Below are positions 9,817 through 19,879 of a DNA stretch of 64,000 bases, piece after piece. Numbering within the stretch: position 1 is the stretch's first letter; the number at the start of each line of letters is the position of its first letter. Below the pieces are notes generated by a model. That model was not told where the DNA came from. It saw nothing but the letters and a program-made list of their open reading frames with translations, and ran no database searches. Source of the DNA: Rubrivivax sp. SCN 71-131 (lineage in GTDB: Bacteria > Pseudomonadota > Gammaproteobacteria > Burkholderiales > Burkholderiaceae_C); assembly GCA_001724995.1 (NCBI GenBank), contig MEFD01000012.1, positions 269,642 to 333,641 on the forward strand. Reading direction: 5' to 3'. The position numbers were made by a program, and so were the translations under genes.

Positions 9817-11010
9817 TCAGCCGTCGGCGCGCCGCATCAGGATCTCGAAGGCCGGCAGCGTCCTGCCCTCCAGCACTTCGAGGAAGGCGCCGCCCCCGGT
9901 GGAGATGTAGCCGACCTCGGCCTCGATGCCGTACTTGGCGATCGCCGCCAGGGTGTCGCCGCCACCGGCGATGCTGAAGGCGGGGCTGGCCGCGATGGCG
10001 CGCGCGATCGTCTCCGTGCCCCGGGCGAAGGCGTCGAACTCGAACACGCCCACCGGGCCGTTCCAGACGATGGTGCCGGCGGCGAGCAGCTTGTCCGCGA
10101 GCATCTTCGCCGTCTGCGGGCCGATGTCGAGGATGAGGTCGTCCGCGGCAACCTCGCCCGCCGCCTTCACCGTGGCCGGCGCGTCGGCGGCAAAGGCCTT
10201 GGCGCAGACCACGTCGACGGGAATCGGCACCTCCGCGCCGCGCGCCTTCATCGCCGCGATCACCGCCCTGGCCTGCTCGACCAGATCGGGCTCGGCCAGG
10301 CTCTTGCCGATGGGCAGCCCGGCGGCGAGCATGAAGGTGTTGGCGATGCCGCCGCCGACCACCAGCCCGTCGACCTTGTCCGCCAGGCTTTGCAGGATGG
10401 TCAGCTTGGTGCTCACCTTGGAGCCGGCGACGATGGCCACCAGCGGGCGCCTGGGGCTGGCCAGCGCCTTCGTCAGCGCATCGATCTCGGCCGCCAGCAG
10501 CGGACCGGCGCAGGCCACGGGCGCGAACTGCGCGATGCCGTAGGTCGTGCCCTCGGCGCGGTGCGCGGTGCCGAAGGCATCGTTGACGTAGAGGTCGCAG
10601 AGCGCGGCCATCTTGCGCGCGAGCGCCTCGTCGTTCTTCTTCTCGCCCTTGTTGACGCGGCAGTTCTCGAGCAGCACGACCTCGCCGGGCGCGACCTGCA
10701 CGCCGTCGACCCAGTTCGCCCGCAGCGGCACCGGGCGGCCGAGCAGCTCCGACAGGCGCGCGGCCACCGGCGCAAGCGAGTCCTCGGGCCGCAGCTCGCC
10801 TTCCTTCGGGCGACCGAGATGGCTCGTCACCATCACCGCCGCGCCCGCTTCCAGCGCCAGCCGGATGCAGGGCACGCTGGCGCGGATGCGCGTGTCCTCG
10901 GTGATGCGGCCGTCATCGTCCTGCGGCACGTTGAGGTCGGCGCGGATGAACACGCGCTTGCCCTTGGTCTGGCCCTGGGCGACGAGATCGGTGAAGCGGA
11001 GGATGTTCAT
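9817..11010 (-). CDS. pgk: phosphoglycerate kinase
   Basis: Pgk interconverts 1,3-bisphosphoglycerate and 3-phosphoglycerate with ATP formation. The 397 residues are the normal length. The N-terminal substrate site is seen in [17 protein letters not shown] and [12 protein letters not shown]. The hinge and nucleotide sites appear in [36 protein letters not shown] and [16 protein letters not shown]. The start is the ATG at 11010. Upstream, on the same strand, lies the unrelated azlCD pair with a gap of about 110 bases, so pgk probably has its own promoter there. Confidence 0.97.
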   Translation of the reverse strand: MNILRFTDLVAQGQTKGKRVFIRADLNVPQDDDGRITEDTRIRASVPCIRLALEAGAAVMVTSHLGRPKEGELRPEDSLAPVAARLSELLGRPVPLRANWVDGVQVAPGEVVLLENCRVNKGEKKNDEALARKMAALCDLYVNDAFGTAHRAEGTTYGIAQFAPVACAGPLLAAEIDALTKALASPRRPLVAIVAGSKVSTKLTILQSLADKVDGLVVGGGIANTFMLAAGLPIGKSLAEPDLVEQARAVIAAMKARGAEVPIPVDVVCAKAFAADAPATVKAAGEVAADDLILDIGPQTAKMLADKLLAAGTIVWNGPVGVFEFDAFARGTETIARAIAASPAFSIAGGGDTLAAIAKYGIEAEVGYISTGGGAFLEVLEGRTLPAFEILMRRADG

Positions 11011-11122
11011 GGGGGCGGCAGCTGGAGTAGGCGGAATTTCGAACGCCGCGGCGGCGTCGATGGAAGCTGCGATTCTCGCCTCGGCCCGGGGGCGGTCAGG
11101 TGCGCGTGTCCGCGGTCTGCAC

Positions 11123-11467
11123 CTACCAGCCCAGCCACAGGCGCAGCGGCAGGAAGACCGCCATTCCGACGACGAGGGTGATGAGGATGTCGCGCCTGGC
11201 GGCGTAGCAGAGCGCCGCGGCCAGGGCGCCGAAGAGCCGCGCGTCCTGCCAGGTCTGCACGAGCTGGCCCTGCGTCAGCACCACCTCGGGCGCGACGATC
11301 GCCGCCAGCGCCGCCAGGGGCGCGTAGCGCAGGCCCTTGCGCAGCCAGGCCGGCAGCGGCCATTCGCGCTCGGGCAGCAGGAAGAAGCCGCGCGTCAGCA
11401 GCGTGACGCCGCCCAGCGCCAGCAGCGTGAGCAGCACCGGCCAGGTCCATTCGACGCTGTCCTGCAT
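11123..11467 (-). CDS. azlD: AzlD-family branched-chain amino acid transport subunit
   Basis: The product is 114 residues and almost wholly hydrophobic, with three to four predicted membrane segments ([51 protein letters not shown]). This is the size and pattern of AzlD, the small partner of AzlC in exporters of branched-chain amino acids or analogues. I chose the ATG at 11467 because it lies 13 bases after the azlC stop and gives the usual family length; longer in-frame starts would run back into azlC. The substrate is inferred from the family only. Confidence 0.88.
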   Translation of the reverse strand: MQDSVEWTWPVLLTLLALGGVTLLTRGFFLLPEREWPLPAWLRKGLRYAPLAALAAIVAPEVVLTQGQLVQTWQDARLFGALAAALCYAARRDILITLVVGMAVFLPLRLWLGW

Positions 11468-11480
11468 CGCCGCGGCCGCC

Positions 11481-12212
11481 TCAGGTTCGATCGTCCAGCG
11501 GCAGCACCGTGCGCGTGCTGCGATGGTCGACGAGCAGGCCGGCGGCAACCGCCGCGACGATCGCCGCCAGCACGTTGAGCTTGAGCGGCAGCGCGTAGGC
11601 CAGCACCGAGACCGCGGCGGCAACCCCCGCGGCGACCCAGGTCGCGCGGTCCACCAGCATCGAGCCGACGACGCCGATCAGCACCAGCGGCCCGGCGAAA
11701 TCCAGGCCCCAGTGCGCGGGCACGCGCTCGCCCAGCAGCACGCCGGCCACCGAGAGCAGTTGCCAGGAGATCCAGTTGATCGCCACACCGCCCCAGAAGT
11801 AAGGCAGTTGCTCGGGCCGCGGCACCGGCTCGGGGAAGCGGTGCACGAACTGCACGTAGTTGAGGTCGGCCGCGAAGTAGGCCAGGCGCATGCGCTGCGC
11901 CCGCGGCAGCGCGCCGAAGTACGGCCGCCACTGCGCCGAGAGCACGACGAAGCGCAGGTTGACGCAGGTCGCCGCCGCCAGCATCACCCCCACCGGCGCG
12001 CCCGCGGCCAGCAGCGGGATCGTCGCCAGTTGCGCGCTCGCCGCAAACATCAGCAGCGACATCGTCAGCGCCACCGGGATCGAGAGCCCCGACTTCACCA
12101 TCGCCACCCCGGTGACGAGGCCCCAGGCGGCGATGCCGATCGAGGGTGCGGTCATGTCGCGCGCGCCCAGGCGCACGTACTCGTTGCTCAGCCACGCGCG
12201 CAAGGCATGCAT
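11481..12212 (-). CDS. azlC: AzlC-family branched-chain amino acid exporter subunit
   Basis: The 243-residue product is a polytopic inner-membrane protein. It has the AzlC-type N-terminal pattern GIAAWGLVTGVAMVKSGLS followed by SLLMFAASAQLATIPLLAAG, the conserved aromatic stretch FVVLSAQWRPYFGALPRAQR and about six to seven hydrophobic segments. With azlD immediately downstream (13-base gap) it forms the two-component exporter first described for azaleucine resistance and valine/isoleucine export. No adjacent Lrp-type regulator is visible, so control is unknown. The call is firm at family level; the transported amino acid is not. Confidence 0.92.
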   Translation of the reverse strand: MHALRAWLSNEYVRLGARDMTAPSIGIAAWGLVTGVAMVKSGLSIPVALTMSLLMFAASAQLATIPLLAAGAPVGVMLAAATCVNLRFVVLSAQWRPYFGALPRAQRMRLAYFAADLNYVQFVHRFPEPVPRPEQLPYFWGGVAINWISWQLLSVAGVLLGERVPAHWGLDFAGPLVLIGVVGSMLVDRATWVAAGVAAAVSVLAYALPLKLNVLAAIVAAVAAGLLVDHRSTRTVLPLDDRT

Positions 12213-12310
12213 ACGGTGATTTTCCCATTGCGGGCCGCGGGGCCCGGTGCGGCGCGCTGCGCTCGCCGGCAGGAGCTGCCGTGGCCGGATCGGCTTCAGT
12301 GGCGCTTGGC

Positions 12311-12667
12311 TCAGCGACGCTGGGGTTTGGCCGAGGGCGCAGCGTCGCCTTCGTCGTCGACCGCAGCGGTCACCGGCGCCGGTGCCCCCGGCGGCGACAG
12401 CGTGGGCGCGACGACCTCGAGCTTGTTCTCCAGCATGTAGTCGTTCATCTCGCGCCAGCCGGCGAAGATCGCGCCCTTGTCGGCGCGGCGGTTGAGAACG
12501 TAGCAGTCCTCGATGGCGCGGCCGGCGTGGCGGCAGGCGCCGCCAATGGCCCTGCCGTCGGCGTCGCGCCGCGCCGCGACCACGCTCGCGCCTTCGATCC
12601 CCAGCAGATCGCAGCCGCCGAGCAGGGCGAGCAGCAGCGGGGCAAGGGCAAGGGCGAAGCGGCGCAT
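12311..12667 (-). CDS. small putative lipoprotein
   Basis: The 118-residue product begins with a basic start and a hydrophobic segment ending in the lipobox LLGGC at about residues 15-19, so it should be lipidated and membrane-anchored in the envelope. The mature part has two further cysteines (ACRHAG, EDCYVL) that could form a disulfide, then WREMNDYMLENKLEVVAP and a low-complexity Pro/Ala/Asp tail. I do not recognise a named family. It lies between azlC and fmt on the same strand, each gap short, and may be co-transcribed with either. Confidence 0.75.
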   Translation of the reverse strand: MRRFALALAPLLLALLGGCDLLGIEGASVVAARRDADGRAIGGACRHAGRAIEDCYVLNRRADKGAIFAGWREMNDYMLENKLEVVAPTLSPPGAPAPVTAAVDDEGDAAPSAKPQRR

Positions 12668-12739
12668 GGCGTGACGGCGGGGCTGGTCAGGCTCTATCGG
12701 CAGCCGCCGCGGCGGACTTGAGCGCGGCGGCCCGCGACG

Positions 12740-13723
12740 TCAGGGTGAGGCCGGCAGCGGCAGCTGCGTTCCCGGCCCCACCGCCTGTCCGCGCAGGAAG
12801 TCGGCCACCGCCACGCGCCGCCCGCCCATGCGCTGCAGCTCGAGCAGCTCCAGCACGCCATCGCCGCAGGCGACCTGCAGGCGCCCCGGCTCGGGCAGGA
12901 TGCAACGGCCCGGCGCGAGCGCCGCGGTCGGCGCCTGGCCGATCCGCGCGCGCCACAGCTTCACCGCCTGCCCGGCAAGTTCGAAGTTCGCTCCCGGGAA
13001 GGGGTCGAAGGCGCGCACCCGGCGCTCGATCAGCGCCGCGGGCAGGCGCCAGTCGATCGCCGCCTCGGCCTTGTCGATCTTCGCGGCGTAGGAGATGCCT
13101 GCCGTTGGTTGCGGCTGTGCGGGCAAGCGGCCGCTCACCCACAGCGGCAAACCCTCGACCACGAGCTGCGCGCCGAGCACGGCCAGGCGGTCGTGCAGGC
13201 TGGCCGCGTTGTCCGTGGCGCCGATGGGCAGACGGCGCGCCAGCAGCATCGGCCCGGTGTCCAGGCCGGCGTCCATCTGCATCAGCGTGATGCCCGTCTC
13301 GGCGTCACCGGCCTCGATCGCGCGCTGGATCGGCGCGGCGCCGCGCCAGCGCGGCAGCAGCGAGGCGTGGATGTTGAGCGCACCATGAAGCGCGCAAGTC
13401 AGCGCCCACTGCGGCAAGATGAGGCCGTAGGCGGCGACGACGAGCACGTCCAGCCGCGCCTGCGCGAGCGCCGCCTGCGCCGCGGCGGCGTCCTCGGCGA
13501 AGCGGCCATCGAGGCGCAGGCCGCGCGGCTGCAGCACCGGCAGGCCGCGCGCCAGCGCCTCCACCTTCACGGCCGAGGCCTGCAGCTTCATCCCCCGTCC
13601 GGCGGGCCGGTCGGGCTGCGTCAGCACCAGCGCCACCGTGTGGCCGGCGTCGGCGATCGCTGCCAGCGCCGCGCGCGCGAACTCCGGCGTGCCCGCGAAT
13701 CCGACGCGCAGCGGCTCAGTCAT
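12740..13723 (-). CDS. fmt: methionyl-tRNA formyltransferase
   Basis: Fmt formylates initiator Met-tRNA using 10-formyl-tetrahydrofolate. The product is 327 residues. The N-terminal domain begins [18 protein letters not shown], with the folate-site region [20 protein letters not shown] and [17 protein letters not shown]; the C-terminal tRNA-binding domain follows from about residue 205. Its ATG overlaps the def stop by eight bases (ATGACTGA), the classic def-fmt coupling. All expected motifs are present. Confidence 0.97.
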   Translation of the reverse strand: MTEPLRVGFAGTPEFARAALAAIADAGHTVALVLTQPDRPAGRGMKLQASAVKVEALARGLPVLQPRGLRLDGRFAEDAAAAQAALAQARLDVLVVAAYGLILPQWALTCALHGALNIHASLLPRWRGAAPIQRAIEAGDAETGITLMQMDAGLDTGPMLLARRLPIGATDNAASLHDRLAVLGAQLVVEGLPLWVSGRLPAQPQPTAGISYAAKIDKAEAAIDWRLPAALIERRVRAFDPFPGANFELAGQAVKLWRARIGQAPTAALAPGRCILPEPGRLQVACGDGVLELLELQRMGGRRVAVADFLRGQAVGPGTQLPLPASP

Positions 13724-14231
13724 CGCGCGGCTCGTCGCGCGCCTTCTTCAGCAGCTTGGTGCGGATGCGGTCACGCTTGAGCGCGCTCAGGTACTCGACG
13801 AAGACCTTGCCGCGCAGATGATCCATCTCGTGCTGCACGCACACCGCAGCCAGGCCCTCGGCGTGCATCTCGAAGCCCTCGCCCTGGCGATCCAGCGCCC
13901 GCACCTTGACGCTGGCGTGGCGCTCGACCTTGTCGTAGATCGCCGGCACCGAGAGACAGCCCTCCTCGGCCACGCGCATCTCCTCGCTCTGCCAGATCTG
14001 CTCCGGGTTGACGAGCACGATCGGGTGGTCGCGCGTCTCGGAGGTGTCCATCACGATCACGCACTCGTGCACGTCGACCTGCGTGGCCGCCAGGCCCACG
14101 CCCTCGGCGGCATACATGGTCTCGAGCATGTCGTCGACGAGCCGGCGAATGCGTTCGTCGACCGCGGCCACGGGTCGGGCCACCGTATGCAGCCGGGGAT
14201 CGGGGTAGCGCAGGATGTTCAAGCAGGCCAT
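13716..14231 (-). CDS. def: peptide deformylase
   Basis: Def removes the N-formyl group from nascent proteins. The 171-residue product starts [18 protein letters not shown], matching the usual def start; upstream in-frame ATG codons would add an unrelated basic tail. The three catalytic motifs are present: [10 protein letters not shown] (motif 1), EEGCLSVP (motif 2, with the metal-ligand cysteine) and QHEMDHLRG (motif 3, with two metal-ligand histidines and the catalytic glutamate). It is first in the def-fmt operon and is divergent from the LysM gene, with about 280 bases between them for two promoters. Confidence 0.97.
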   Translation of the reverse strand: MACLNILRYPDPRLHTVARPVAAVDERIRRLVDDMLETMYAAEGVGLAATQVDVHECVIVMDTSETRDHPIVLVNPEQIWQSEEMRVAEEGCLSVPAIYDKVERHASVKVRALDRQGEGFEMHAEGLAAVCVQHEMDHLRGKVFVEYLSALKRDRIRTKLLKKARDEPRDD

Positions 14232-14515
14232 CGGAACAAGGAAGGCAGCAAAGCGGCAGGAGGGTCGCCCAGGCGCGCGGCAACACCGGGAAACAGTTGT
14301 GGACGGTGCGCAACGACGTTGGCGTCCGTGGTTCACGCACGAGGCGTTCACCTGGGGCACTTTCGTTGCGATATCAATGCGTTAGGGGCAGAATCTGCGA
14401 AATCAAGTGAAGATTCCGGGCGCGCCGGCAGCTCGCCGCCGCGGCACACCCGGAGCCCCTGCCACGGATTGTGGCATTTGCGCGCCGCAGCCGGCGCCAG
14501 CCCGGAGACCCGTCC

Positions 14516-15712
14516 ATGAGTCCAAGCGATCGCTCAGGCGTGCCACGCGACTGGGGCCGCGCCGTGCTGACCCTGGGTCTCGCGGCCACGCTCGGCTCGC
14601 CCTGGCCGAGCCCGGCCCTGGCCGCGGCCGGCGACTTTCCCATCACCGAGCAGCAGCGCGCCACCGCCACGCAGGTTGCGCAGGCCGGCGTGGCGCTGTC
14701 CGATCTGGCGGCCAACGCGCCCGAGTCGCACACCGTGCAACGCGGCGACACGCTGTGGGACATCTCCAAGCTGTTCCTGAAGAGCCCCTGGCGCTGGCCG
14801 CAACTCTGGGGCATGAACCTCGACCAGATCCGCAACCCGCACCTGATCTACCCCGGCCAGGTGCTGGTGCTGGTGAAGGAGGGCGGACGCGCGCGGCTGG
14901 TGCTCGGCCAGGACAGCTCGCCGGTGCCGGGCAACACCGTCAAGCTGAGCCCGCGGGCGCGCGCCGAGCTGCTGCCCAACGGCGCCATCGCGGCGATCCC
15001 GCTGCACCTGATCGGCCCCTTCCTCAACGAAGCGGTGGTGTTCGACACCGACGCGCTCGCGCTTGCGCCGCGCATCGTCGCCACCCAGGAGAACCGCGTC
15101 ATCGTCTCGCGCGGCGAGACCGCCTACGTGCGCGGCGACCTCGCCGGCGCGCGCGACTTCCGGCTCTTCCGCGAACCCAAGCCGCTGCTCGACCCGGAAA
15201 CGCGCGAGGTGCTCGGCTTCGAGGCCACCTACGTCGGCACGGCCGAGTTCGTGCGCGAAGGCGGTGTCGTTGCCGCCGCCGAAGGCAAGGAGGCGGCGGT
15301 GGTGCCGGCCACCTTCACGATCAGCAGCACGCGGCTCGAGGCAGGTGTCGGCGACCGCCTGTCGCCGGTGCCGCCGAGCGAACTCGCCGCCTACGCGCCA
15401 CACCCGCCCAGCGGCAGCGTCGAGGGCCGCATCATCTCCGTCTACGGCGAGGCCGTGCGCGCCGGGCAGAACCAGATCGTCGCCCTCAACCGCGGCGCGC
15501 GCGACGGCATGGAACGCGGCCACGTGCTCGCCCTCTGGCGCGCCGGCCGCGTCGCCATCGACTCGACCGACGACAAGCGCACGGTGATGCGCCTGCCCGA
15601 CGAGCGCCACGGCCTGCTCTTCGTCTTCCGCGTCTTCGAGCGCGTCTCCTATGCGCTGATCATCTCGGTGCAGGAGCCCGTGGGCGTGGGCGACCGCTTC
15701 ACCCAGCCCTGA
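14516..15712 (+). CDS. secreted LysM-domain peptidoglycan-binding protein
   Basis: The 398-residue product has a signal peptide (hydrophobic VLTLGLAATLGSPWP, likely cleavage after ALA near residue 37). A LysM domain spans about residues 70-120, with HTVQRGDTLWDISKLFL and NPHLIYPGQVLVLV. The remainder (120-398) is beta-rich with no catalytic motif I recognise, matching the LysM proteins that precede dprA in many Betaproteobacteria. It probably binds the cell wall in the periplasm. The ATG at 14516 places the signal peptide correctly. dprA follows 31 bases after the stop. Confidence 0.9.
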   Translation: MSPSDRSGVPRDWGRAVLTLGLAATLGSPWPSPALAAAGDFPITEQQRATATQVAQAGVALSDLAANAPESHTVQRGDTLWDISKLFLKSPWRWPQLWGMNLDQIRNPHLIYPGQVLVLVKEGGRARLVLGQDSSPVPGNTVKLSPRARAELLPNGAIAAIPLHLIGPFLNEAVVFDTDALALAPRIVATQENRVIVSRGETAYVRGDLAGARDFRLFREPKPLLDPETREVLGFEATYVGTAEFVREGGVVAAAEGKEAAVVPATFTISSTRLEAGVGDRLSPVPPSELAAYAPHPPSGSVEGRIISVYGEAVRAGQNQIVALNRGARDGMERGHVLALWRAGRVAIDSTDDKRTVMRLPDERHGLLFVFRVFERVSYALIISVQEPVGVGDRFTQP

Positions 15713-15743
15713 AGCGCCCATCCCTGGCCGCCGGGGCCGGCGC

Positions 15744-16916
15744 GTGATCGACGCCGACGAACTCGCCGCCTGGCTGCGGCTGCTGCTGACCCCCGGCGTC
15801 GGACGCGAAAGCGCGCGCCGCCTGCTTGGCGCCTTCGGGTCGCCGCAGGCCGTCGCCGGCGCGACGCGCGCGGCGCTGGCCGAGGTCGTGGGGCCGCGCC
15901 AGGCCGCGGCGGTGGCGGCCGGGCCGCCGCAGTTGCAGGCCCAGCTTGCCGCCGTCGGCCGCTGGCTCGAGGGCGGCAGCGACCGCCACCTGCTCACGCT
16001 TGGCGACGCCGCCTACCCGCAGCCGCTGCTCGAGAGCCCGGACCCGCCGCTGCTGCTCTACGTGCAGGGCGACCTCGGCACGCTGGGGGTGACCGCGCTG
16101 GCCGTCGTCGGCAGCCGCAAGCCGACGGCGCAGGGGCTGGATCACGCCCGACGCTTCGCCGGCGCCTTCGCCGAGAGCGGGTTCGTCGTCGTCTCGGGTC
16201 TCGCCCTGGGCATCGACGGTGCCGCGCACGAAGGGGCGCTTGCGGCCGGCGGCAGGACGATCGCCGTGCTCGGCACCGGCATCGACCGCCTCTACCCGCA
16301 GCGCCACGTCGATCTCGCCCGGCGCATCGCCGCGCAGGGCGCGCTGGTGAGCGAGTTCGTCCCGGGCACGCCGCCGCTGGCGGAGAACTTCCCGCAGCGC
16401 AACCGCATCATCGCCGGGCTCGGCCTCGGCACGCTGGTGATCGAAGCCGCGCTGCGCTCGGGCTCGCTGATCACCGCGCGCCTGGCCAACGAAGCCGGGC
16501 GCGAGGTCTTCGCGCTGCCCGGATCGATCCACGCCGAGCAGTCGCGCGGCTGCCACGCGCTCATCCGCGACGGCGCGCGGCTGGTCGAGACGCCGGCCGA
16601 GATCCTCGACGAACTGCGCCGCCCGGCCGGGCTGCTGCAGCCGGCGCCGCGGCCGCGCCTGCGTGCAACGCCCCGCAGCGCTGCCGATGGCCCGCACGCA
16701 CCGCGCGACCCTGCCGCGGCGGCGCTGCCCGGGGGCGACGCCGACGAGGATCCGCTGCTGCAGGCCCTCGGCCACGACCCGATCAGTCTCGACAGCCTGC
16801 AGGCGCGCACCGGCTGGCCGACCTCGCAGCTGCTGGCCCGGCTGCTCGAGCTCGAGTTGCGCGGGCAGCTCGTGCGCCTGCCCGGCGGTCTGCTGCAGCG
16901 CCGCGGCCTGGCCTGA
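15744..16916 (+). CDS. dprA: DNA-processing protein DprA
   Basis: DprA loads RecA onto incoming single-stranded DNA in natural transformation. The 390-residue product starts with GTG. It has a SAM-like N-terminal part, then the Rossmann-like core with VVGSRKPTAQGLDHARRFA, VVSGLALGIDGAAHEGAL and AVLGTGIDRLYPQRH. The C-terminal winged-helix DML1/DprA domain follows a low-complexity linker, at about residues 325-390 (DPISLDSLQARTGWPTSQ). Domain order and length are normal. It sits between the LysM gene and smg, the usual order in this group. Confidence 0.95.
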   Translation: MIDADELAAWLRLLLTPGVGRESARRLLGAFGSPQAVAGATRAALAEVVGPRQAAAVAAGPPQLQAQLAAVGRWLEGGSDRHLLTLGDAAYPQPLLESPDPPLLLYVQGDLGTLGVTALAVVGSRKPTAQGLDHARRFAGAFAESGFVVVSGLALGIDGAAHEGALAAGGRTIAVLGTGIDRLYPQRHVDLARRIAAQGALVSEFVPGTPPLAENFPQRNRIIAGLGLGTLVIEAALRSGSLITARLANEAGREVFALPGSIHAEQSRGCHALIRDGARLVETPAEILDELRRPAGLLQPAPRPRLRATPRSAADGPHAPRDPAAAALPGGDADEDPLLQALGHDPISLDSLQARTGWPTSQLLARLLELELRGQLVRLPGGLLQRRGLA

Positions 16917-16984
16917 GCCGGGGAAGCCCCCGGGCCCCACCCGGGCGCCCCCCCAGGCGCCGGGGAAGCACGGGGAGGCCTGGG

Positions 16985-16990
16985 GTATAG
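16985..16990 (+). promoter_or_regulatory. possible -10 element (TATAGT) placed for a leaderless smg transcript
   Basis: TATAGT stands seven bases before the smg ATG at 16998, so a start point six to eight bases downstream would fall at or just before the ATG. No purine-rich ribosome-binding site is visible between them. I see no good -35 hexamer, so this remains tentative. Confidence 0.35.
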
Positions 16991-16997
16991 TGACCCC

Positions 16998-17450
16998 ATG
17001 TTCGATGTGCTGGTCTATCTCTACGAGAACTACTGGCGCCCCGATGCCTGCCCGGACCATCGGCAGTTGCAGCGCAAGCTCAGCGCCGTCGGTTTCGAGT
17101 CCGACGAGATCCGCCTCGCGCTGCGCTGGCTCGATGGCCTCGCCAACAGTGCCGAGGCGCAGGTCTGCGCCCAGCGCGGCGACAGCCTGCGCGTCTACAC
17201 CGACGCCGAGCGCGAGCAGCTGGGCCTGGAATCGATCGCCTTCATCAGCTTTCTCGAGTCCGCGGGCGTGCTGCCGCCGGCGATGCGCGAGATGGTCATC
17301 GACCGCGCCAGCGCCGTGGGCGACCGCCCGATCGCGCTGGACGACCTCAAGGTCATCGTGCTGATGGTCTTCTGGAGCCTGGGCGAGGAACCCGACACGC
17401 TGATTCTCGACGAGCTCTTCGTCGCGCCCGAGGATCGCCTGATCCACTGA
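16998..17450 (+). CDS. smg: Smg family protein (DUF494)
   Basis: The 150-residue acidic soluble protein starts MFDVLVYLYENYWRPDACPD, the hallmark of the Smg/DUF494 family found beside dprA and topoisomerase genes in proteobacteria. Further landmarks are FESDEIRLALRWLDGLAN and LDDLKVIVLMVFWSLGEEPDTL near the C-terminus. The molecular role of the family is unknown. An 80-base GC-rich gap with several small palindromes separates it from dprA. A -10-like TATAGT just before the ATG suggests its own promoter. Confidence 0.93.
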   Translation: MFDVLVYLYENYWRPDACPDHRQLQRKLSAVGFESDEIRLALRWLDGLANSAEAQVCAQRGDSLRVYTDAEREQLGLESIAFISFLESAGVLPPAMREMVIDRASAVGDRPIALDDLKVIVLMVFWSLGEEPDTLILDELFVAPEDRLIH

Positions 17451-17487
17451 CCCCGCGTTGACCCGCCGGCCGCCGGCCCGGGGCGCT

Positions 17488-19830
17488 TCAGTTCAGCAGC
17501 CGCGAGGCATCCACGTCCAGCTTGGCGAGCGCGCTGCGCGTGGCGCGCACGGTCAGCGCCTCGTCCTGCGCCGGCAGCAGCAGCCCGGCCTGCAGGAAGC
17601 TCGCCAGCCGCTGCTGCTGGAACAGCATGCATCGCCCCTGCGGCGTGACGAACAGCGAGAGCTGCTTGCGCAGGCCCTGCCAGGCCAGTTGCACGGGCTC
17701 CTGCCGGCCCTTGTGCTCGAGCATGAACCAGCTGCCCACCTGCAGCTCGCGCGCCCAGGCGAGCATCGCCGGCGTCGGCATCGAGCCGCCGTCGAGCACG
17801 ATCTCCAGGTCCTCGCTCTGCTGGCCGGAGAGGTCGACGACCATCGACTCGTCGATCTCCACGTTGTTCGCGTCGGGCAGCAGCTCCTCCAGCGTCTCCA
17901 GGCGCTCCATCATCGCGCGCAGCCGGTCGTCCGGGATCACCGCGGCACGCGCGGTGAAGGCCGCGGCCAGGGAGTTGTTGAGCTGCTGGATCTGCTCGTC
18001 CTGGCGCGCGGCGTCGAGGCCCGCGGCCGACATGCCCTCGCGCAGCTGCTTGAGCAGCGGCGGCAGGCGGCGGATGACCTCGGCGCGCTCCTCGCGCGAG
18101 ACCTTGGCGCTGGCCGACCAGATGAGGTCGGCGGCGGCGCGCTTCATGCGCTTGGTCGCATCGCCCTGCGCGCCCCAGCGCACCGCGGCGGTGGCCAGCA
18201 CGTCGGCCCAGACGTGGAAGAGGAACTGGCGCACGCCCTCCTGCACCGGCACCTCGTTGAGCATGCGCCGCAGCTCGATCGTGTACTGGATCGCCAGCGT
18301 CTCGCGCTGCTCCACCTGCTGCGCCAGCGACACGCCCTTCCTCGTGGCCTCGTTCTGGTCGCGGAAATACTGCTCGAGGAACTTCTCGAACTCGGTCAGC
18401 ACGGTCCGGAACACGCGCCGCCCGGTGTCCGGGTAGGCCTCCACGACCTGCACGATGCGCTTGATCTCGCGCTCCAGGGCCTGACCCACCTGCGCCGAGG
18501 TGTCGAAGCCCATGACGCAGGCGCCCATGCGGTCGATGAGACGGCGTGCCGGGTGGTCGGTTGTCGCGAAGAAGTCCGGCTCCGAGACCGCCACGCGCAG
18601 CACCGGCATCTGCAGCCGCGCGAACCACACGCGCACCGCGGCCGGGATGCGGTCCTCGGTGAGGATGCTCTGGAACAGCAGCGCGACGATCTCGATCGTC
18701 GCCCGCTCCTCGGGTGTCGCGGCAGCGCGCTTGAGCACCTGCTTGCGCTGGTGCAGTTCCTCCAGCATCGCCGGCGTGGTGAGCTGCATCGCGCGCTGCG
18801 TCGTCGCCATGAAGCGGCGCTTGAGACCCGCCTGCGCGGTTTCGATGGCCTGCGCGAGTCCCGGGGAAACCGCCGTTGCCGCTGCGCCCGCCGCGCCCGC
18901 AGCGCCCGCGGAGGTGCGGCCGAAGCTCGGCAGATGGCGCCCGACGAGGCGGTTCAACCGCAGCAGCACCGCCTCGGCATGCTCGCCGCTGCGCGGCAGC
19001 TGGGCGCTGCGCGTCATGAGGCGGGTCTCCTCGCCCACGCCGCCGTGCCCCGCGCGCACGAAGCCCTCGTTCGTCGTCGGGTCGAAGCCCGGCGCCGCCG
19101 CCGCGCCGAACTGCGACGGCAGGGCCGGCGCCCCGCTGCCCGCCGCCCAGCCCGGCGCCGCCTGCGGATGGGTGCGCGCGCGGCGGATGAAGGGCCGCAG
19201 GTCGACCTCCGGCAGCACGCGCTGCTCGATCAGCCAGCGGTTGGTCTCGTGGTAGCACTCCTCGACGAGGTGCGCGAACTCCTCGTGCAGCACGGCCTGC
19301 AGCTCGCGCCAGCTCGCCAGGCCGATGCCGGCGGCGCGCCAGGCGTCGAAGACGATGCGCGCCAGCACGTGCGCCCGCAGCAGGTCCTGCGCCTCGAGCT
19401 CACCGCGCCCTTCGAGCGTGGCCACGCGCGAGCGCAGGTCGGCGAACTCCCAGGAGGCGCGGTCCATCATCGCCAGCGCCAGGCGCGAGGTGACGATCTC
19501 CAGCTCGATGGTGTCGTCGTCGACGAGCGCGAGCCCGCCCACACCGCCCGAGCCCGCCAGCCCCGCCGGGCGTGTCGCCGTGGCGCCCTGGGCCAGCGCC
19601 TGGCGCAGGCCGCCCACCATGCCGCGGTGCCAGGCCTGGGCGCCCTTCTGCAGCTCCTGCAGCAGGTCGCGCCGGCGCATGAAGACGGCGTGCTCGCAGG
19701 GCTTGTCCATCAGGCTGCGGCTGCCCTCGAGCGCGGCCTGCACCAGCGCCGCCAGGTTGCGCGTCAGCCCTTCGACATACAGGCGCCGTGCCTGGGCGGC
19801 CAGCTGCGAAGGACCGGCGACGGTCGCCAT
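17488..19830 (-). CDS. DUF1631 family protein
   Basis: The product is 780 residues, without signal peptide or membrane segment. It is largely helical and rich in Arg/Ala/Leu, with stretches such as RRLYVEGLTRNLAALVQAAL near the start, MDRASWEFADLRSRVATLEGR and QYFRDQNEATRKGVSLAQQV. This matches the large DUF1631 proteins of Betaproteobacteria, sometimes mislabelled thymidine phosphorylase. The C-terminal 180 residues have a PilZ-like feel (GSWFMLEHKGRQEPVQLAWQ), which would suggest cyclic-di-GMP sensing, but I cannot confirm the RxxxR/DxSxxG signature there. It is convergent with smg and downstream of secF. Confidence 0.8.
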   Translation of the reverse strand: MATVAGPSQLAAQARRLYVEGLTRNLAALVQAALEGSRSLMDKPCEHAVFMRRRDLLQELQKGAQAWHRGMVGGLRQALAQGATATRPAGLAGSGGVGGLALVDDDTIELEIVTSRLALAMMDRASWEFADLRSRVATLEGRGELEAQDLLRAHVLARIVFDAWRAAGIGLASWRELQAVLHEEFAHLVEECYHETNRWLIEQRVLPEVDLRPFIRRARTHPQAAPGWAAGSGAPALPSQFGAAAAPGFDPTTNEGFVRAGHGGVGEETRLMTRSAQLPRSGEHAEAVLLRLNRLVGRHLPSFGRTSAGAAGAAGAAATAVSPGLAQAIETAQAGLKRRFMATTQRAMQLTTPAMLEELHQRKQVLKRAAATPEERATIEIVALLFQSILTEDRIPAAVRVWFARLQMPVLRVAVSEPDFFATTDHPARRLIDRMGACVMGFDTSAQVGQALEREIKRIVQVVEAYPDTGRRVFRTVLTEFEKFLEQYFRDQNEATRKGVSLAQQVEQRETLAIQYTIELRRMLNEVPVQEGVRQFLFHVWADVLATAAVRWGAQGDATKRMKRAAADLIWSASAKVSREERAEVIRRLPPLLKQLREGMSAAGLDAARQDEQIQQLNNSLAAAFTARAAVIPDDRLRAMMERLETLEELLPDANNVEIDESMVVDLSGQQSEDLEIVLDGGSMPTPAMLAWARELQVGSWFMLEHKGRQEPVQLAWQGLRKQLSLFVTPQGRCMLFQQQRLASFLQAGLLLPAQDEALTVRATRSALAKLDVDASRLLN

Positions 19831-19879
19831 GGCGGGTGCAAGAAGGGAGTATTCGTGAATTCCTGACGCTCAGGGCACT

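Noticed and set aside
16917..16984. GC-rich palindromes between dprA and smg as a terminator
   Set aside because: The stems overlap one another and no T run follows on either strand.
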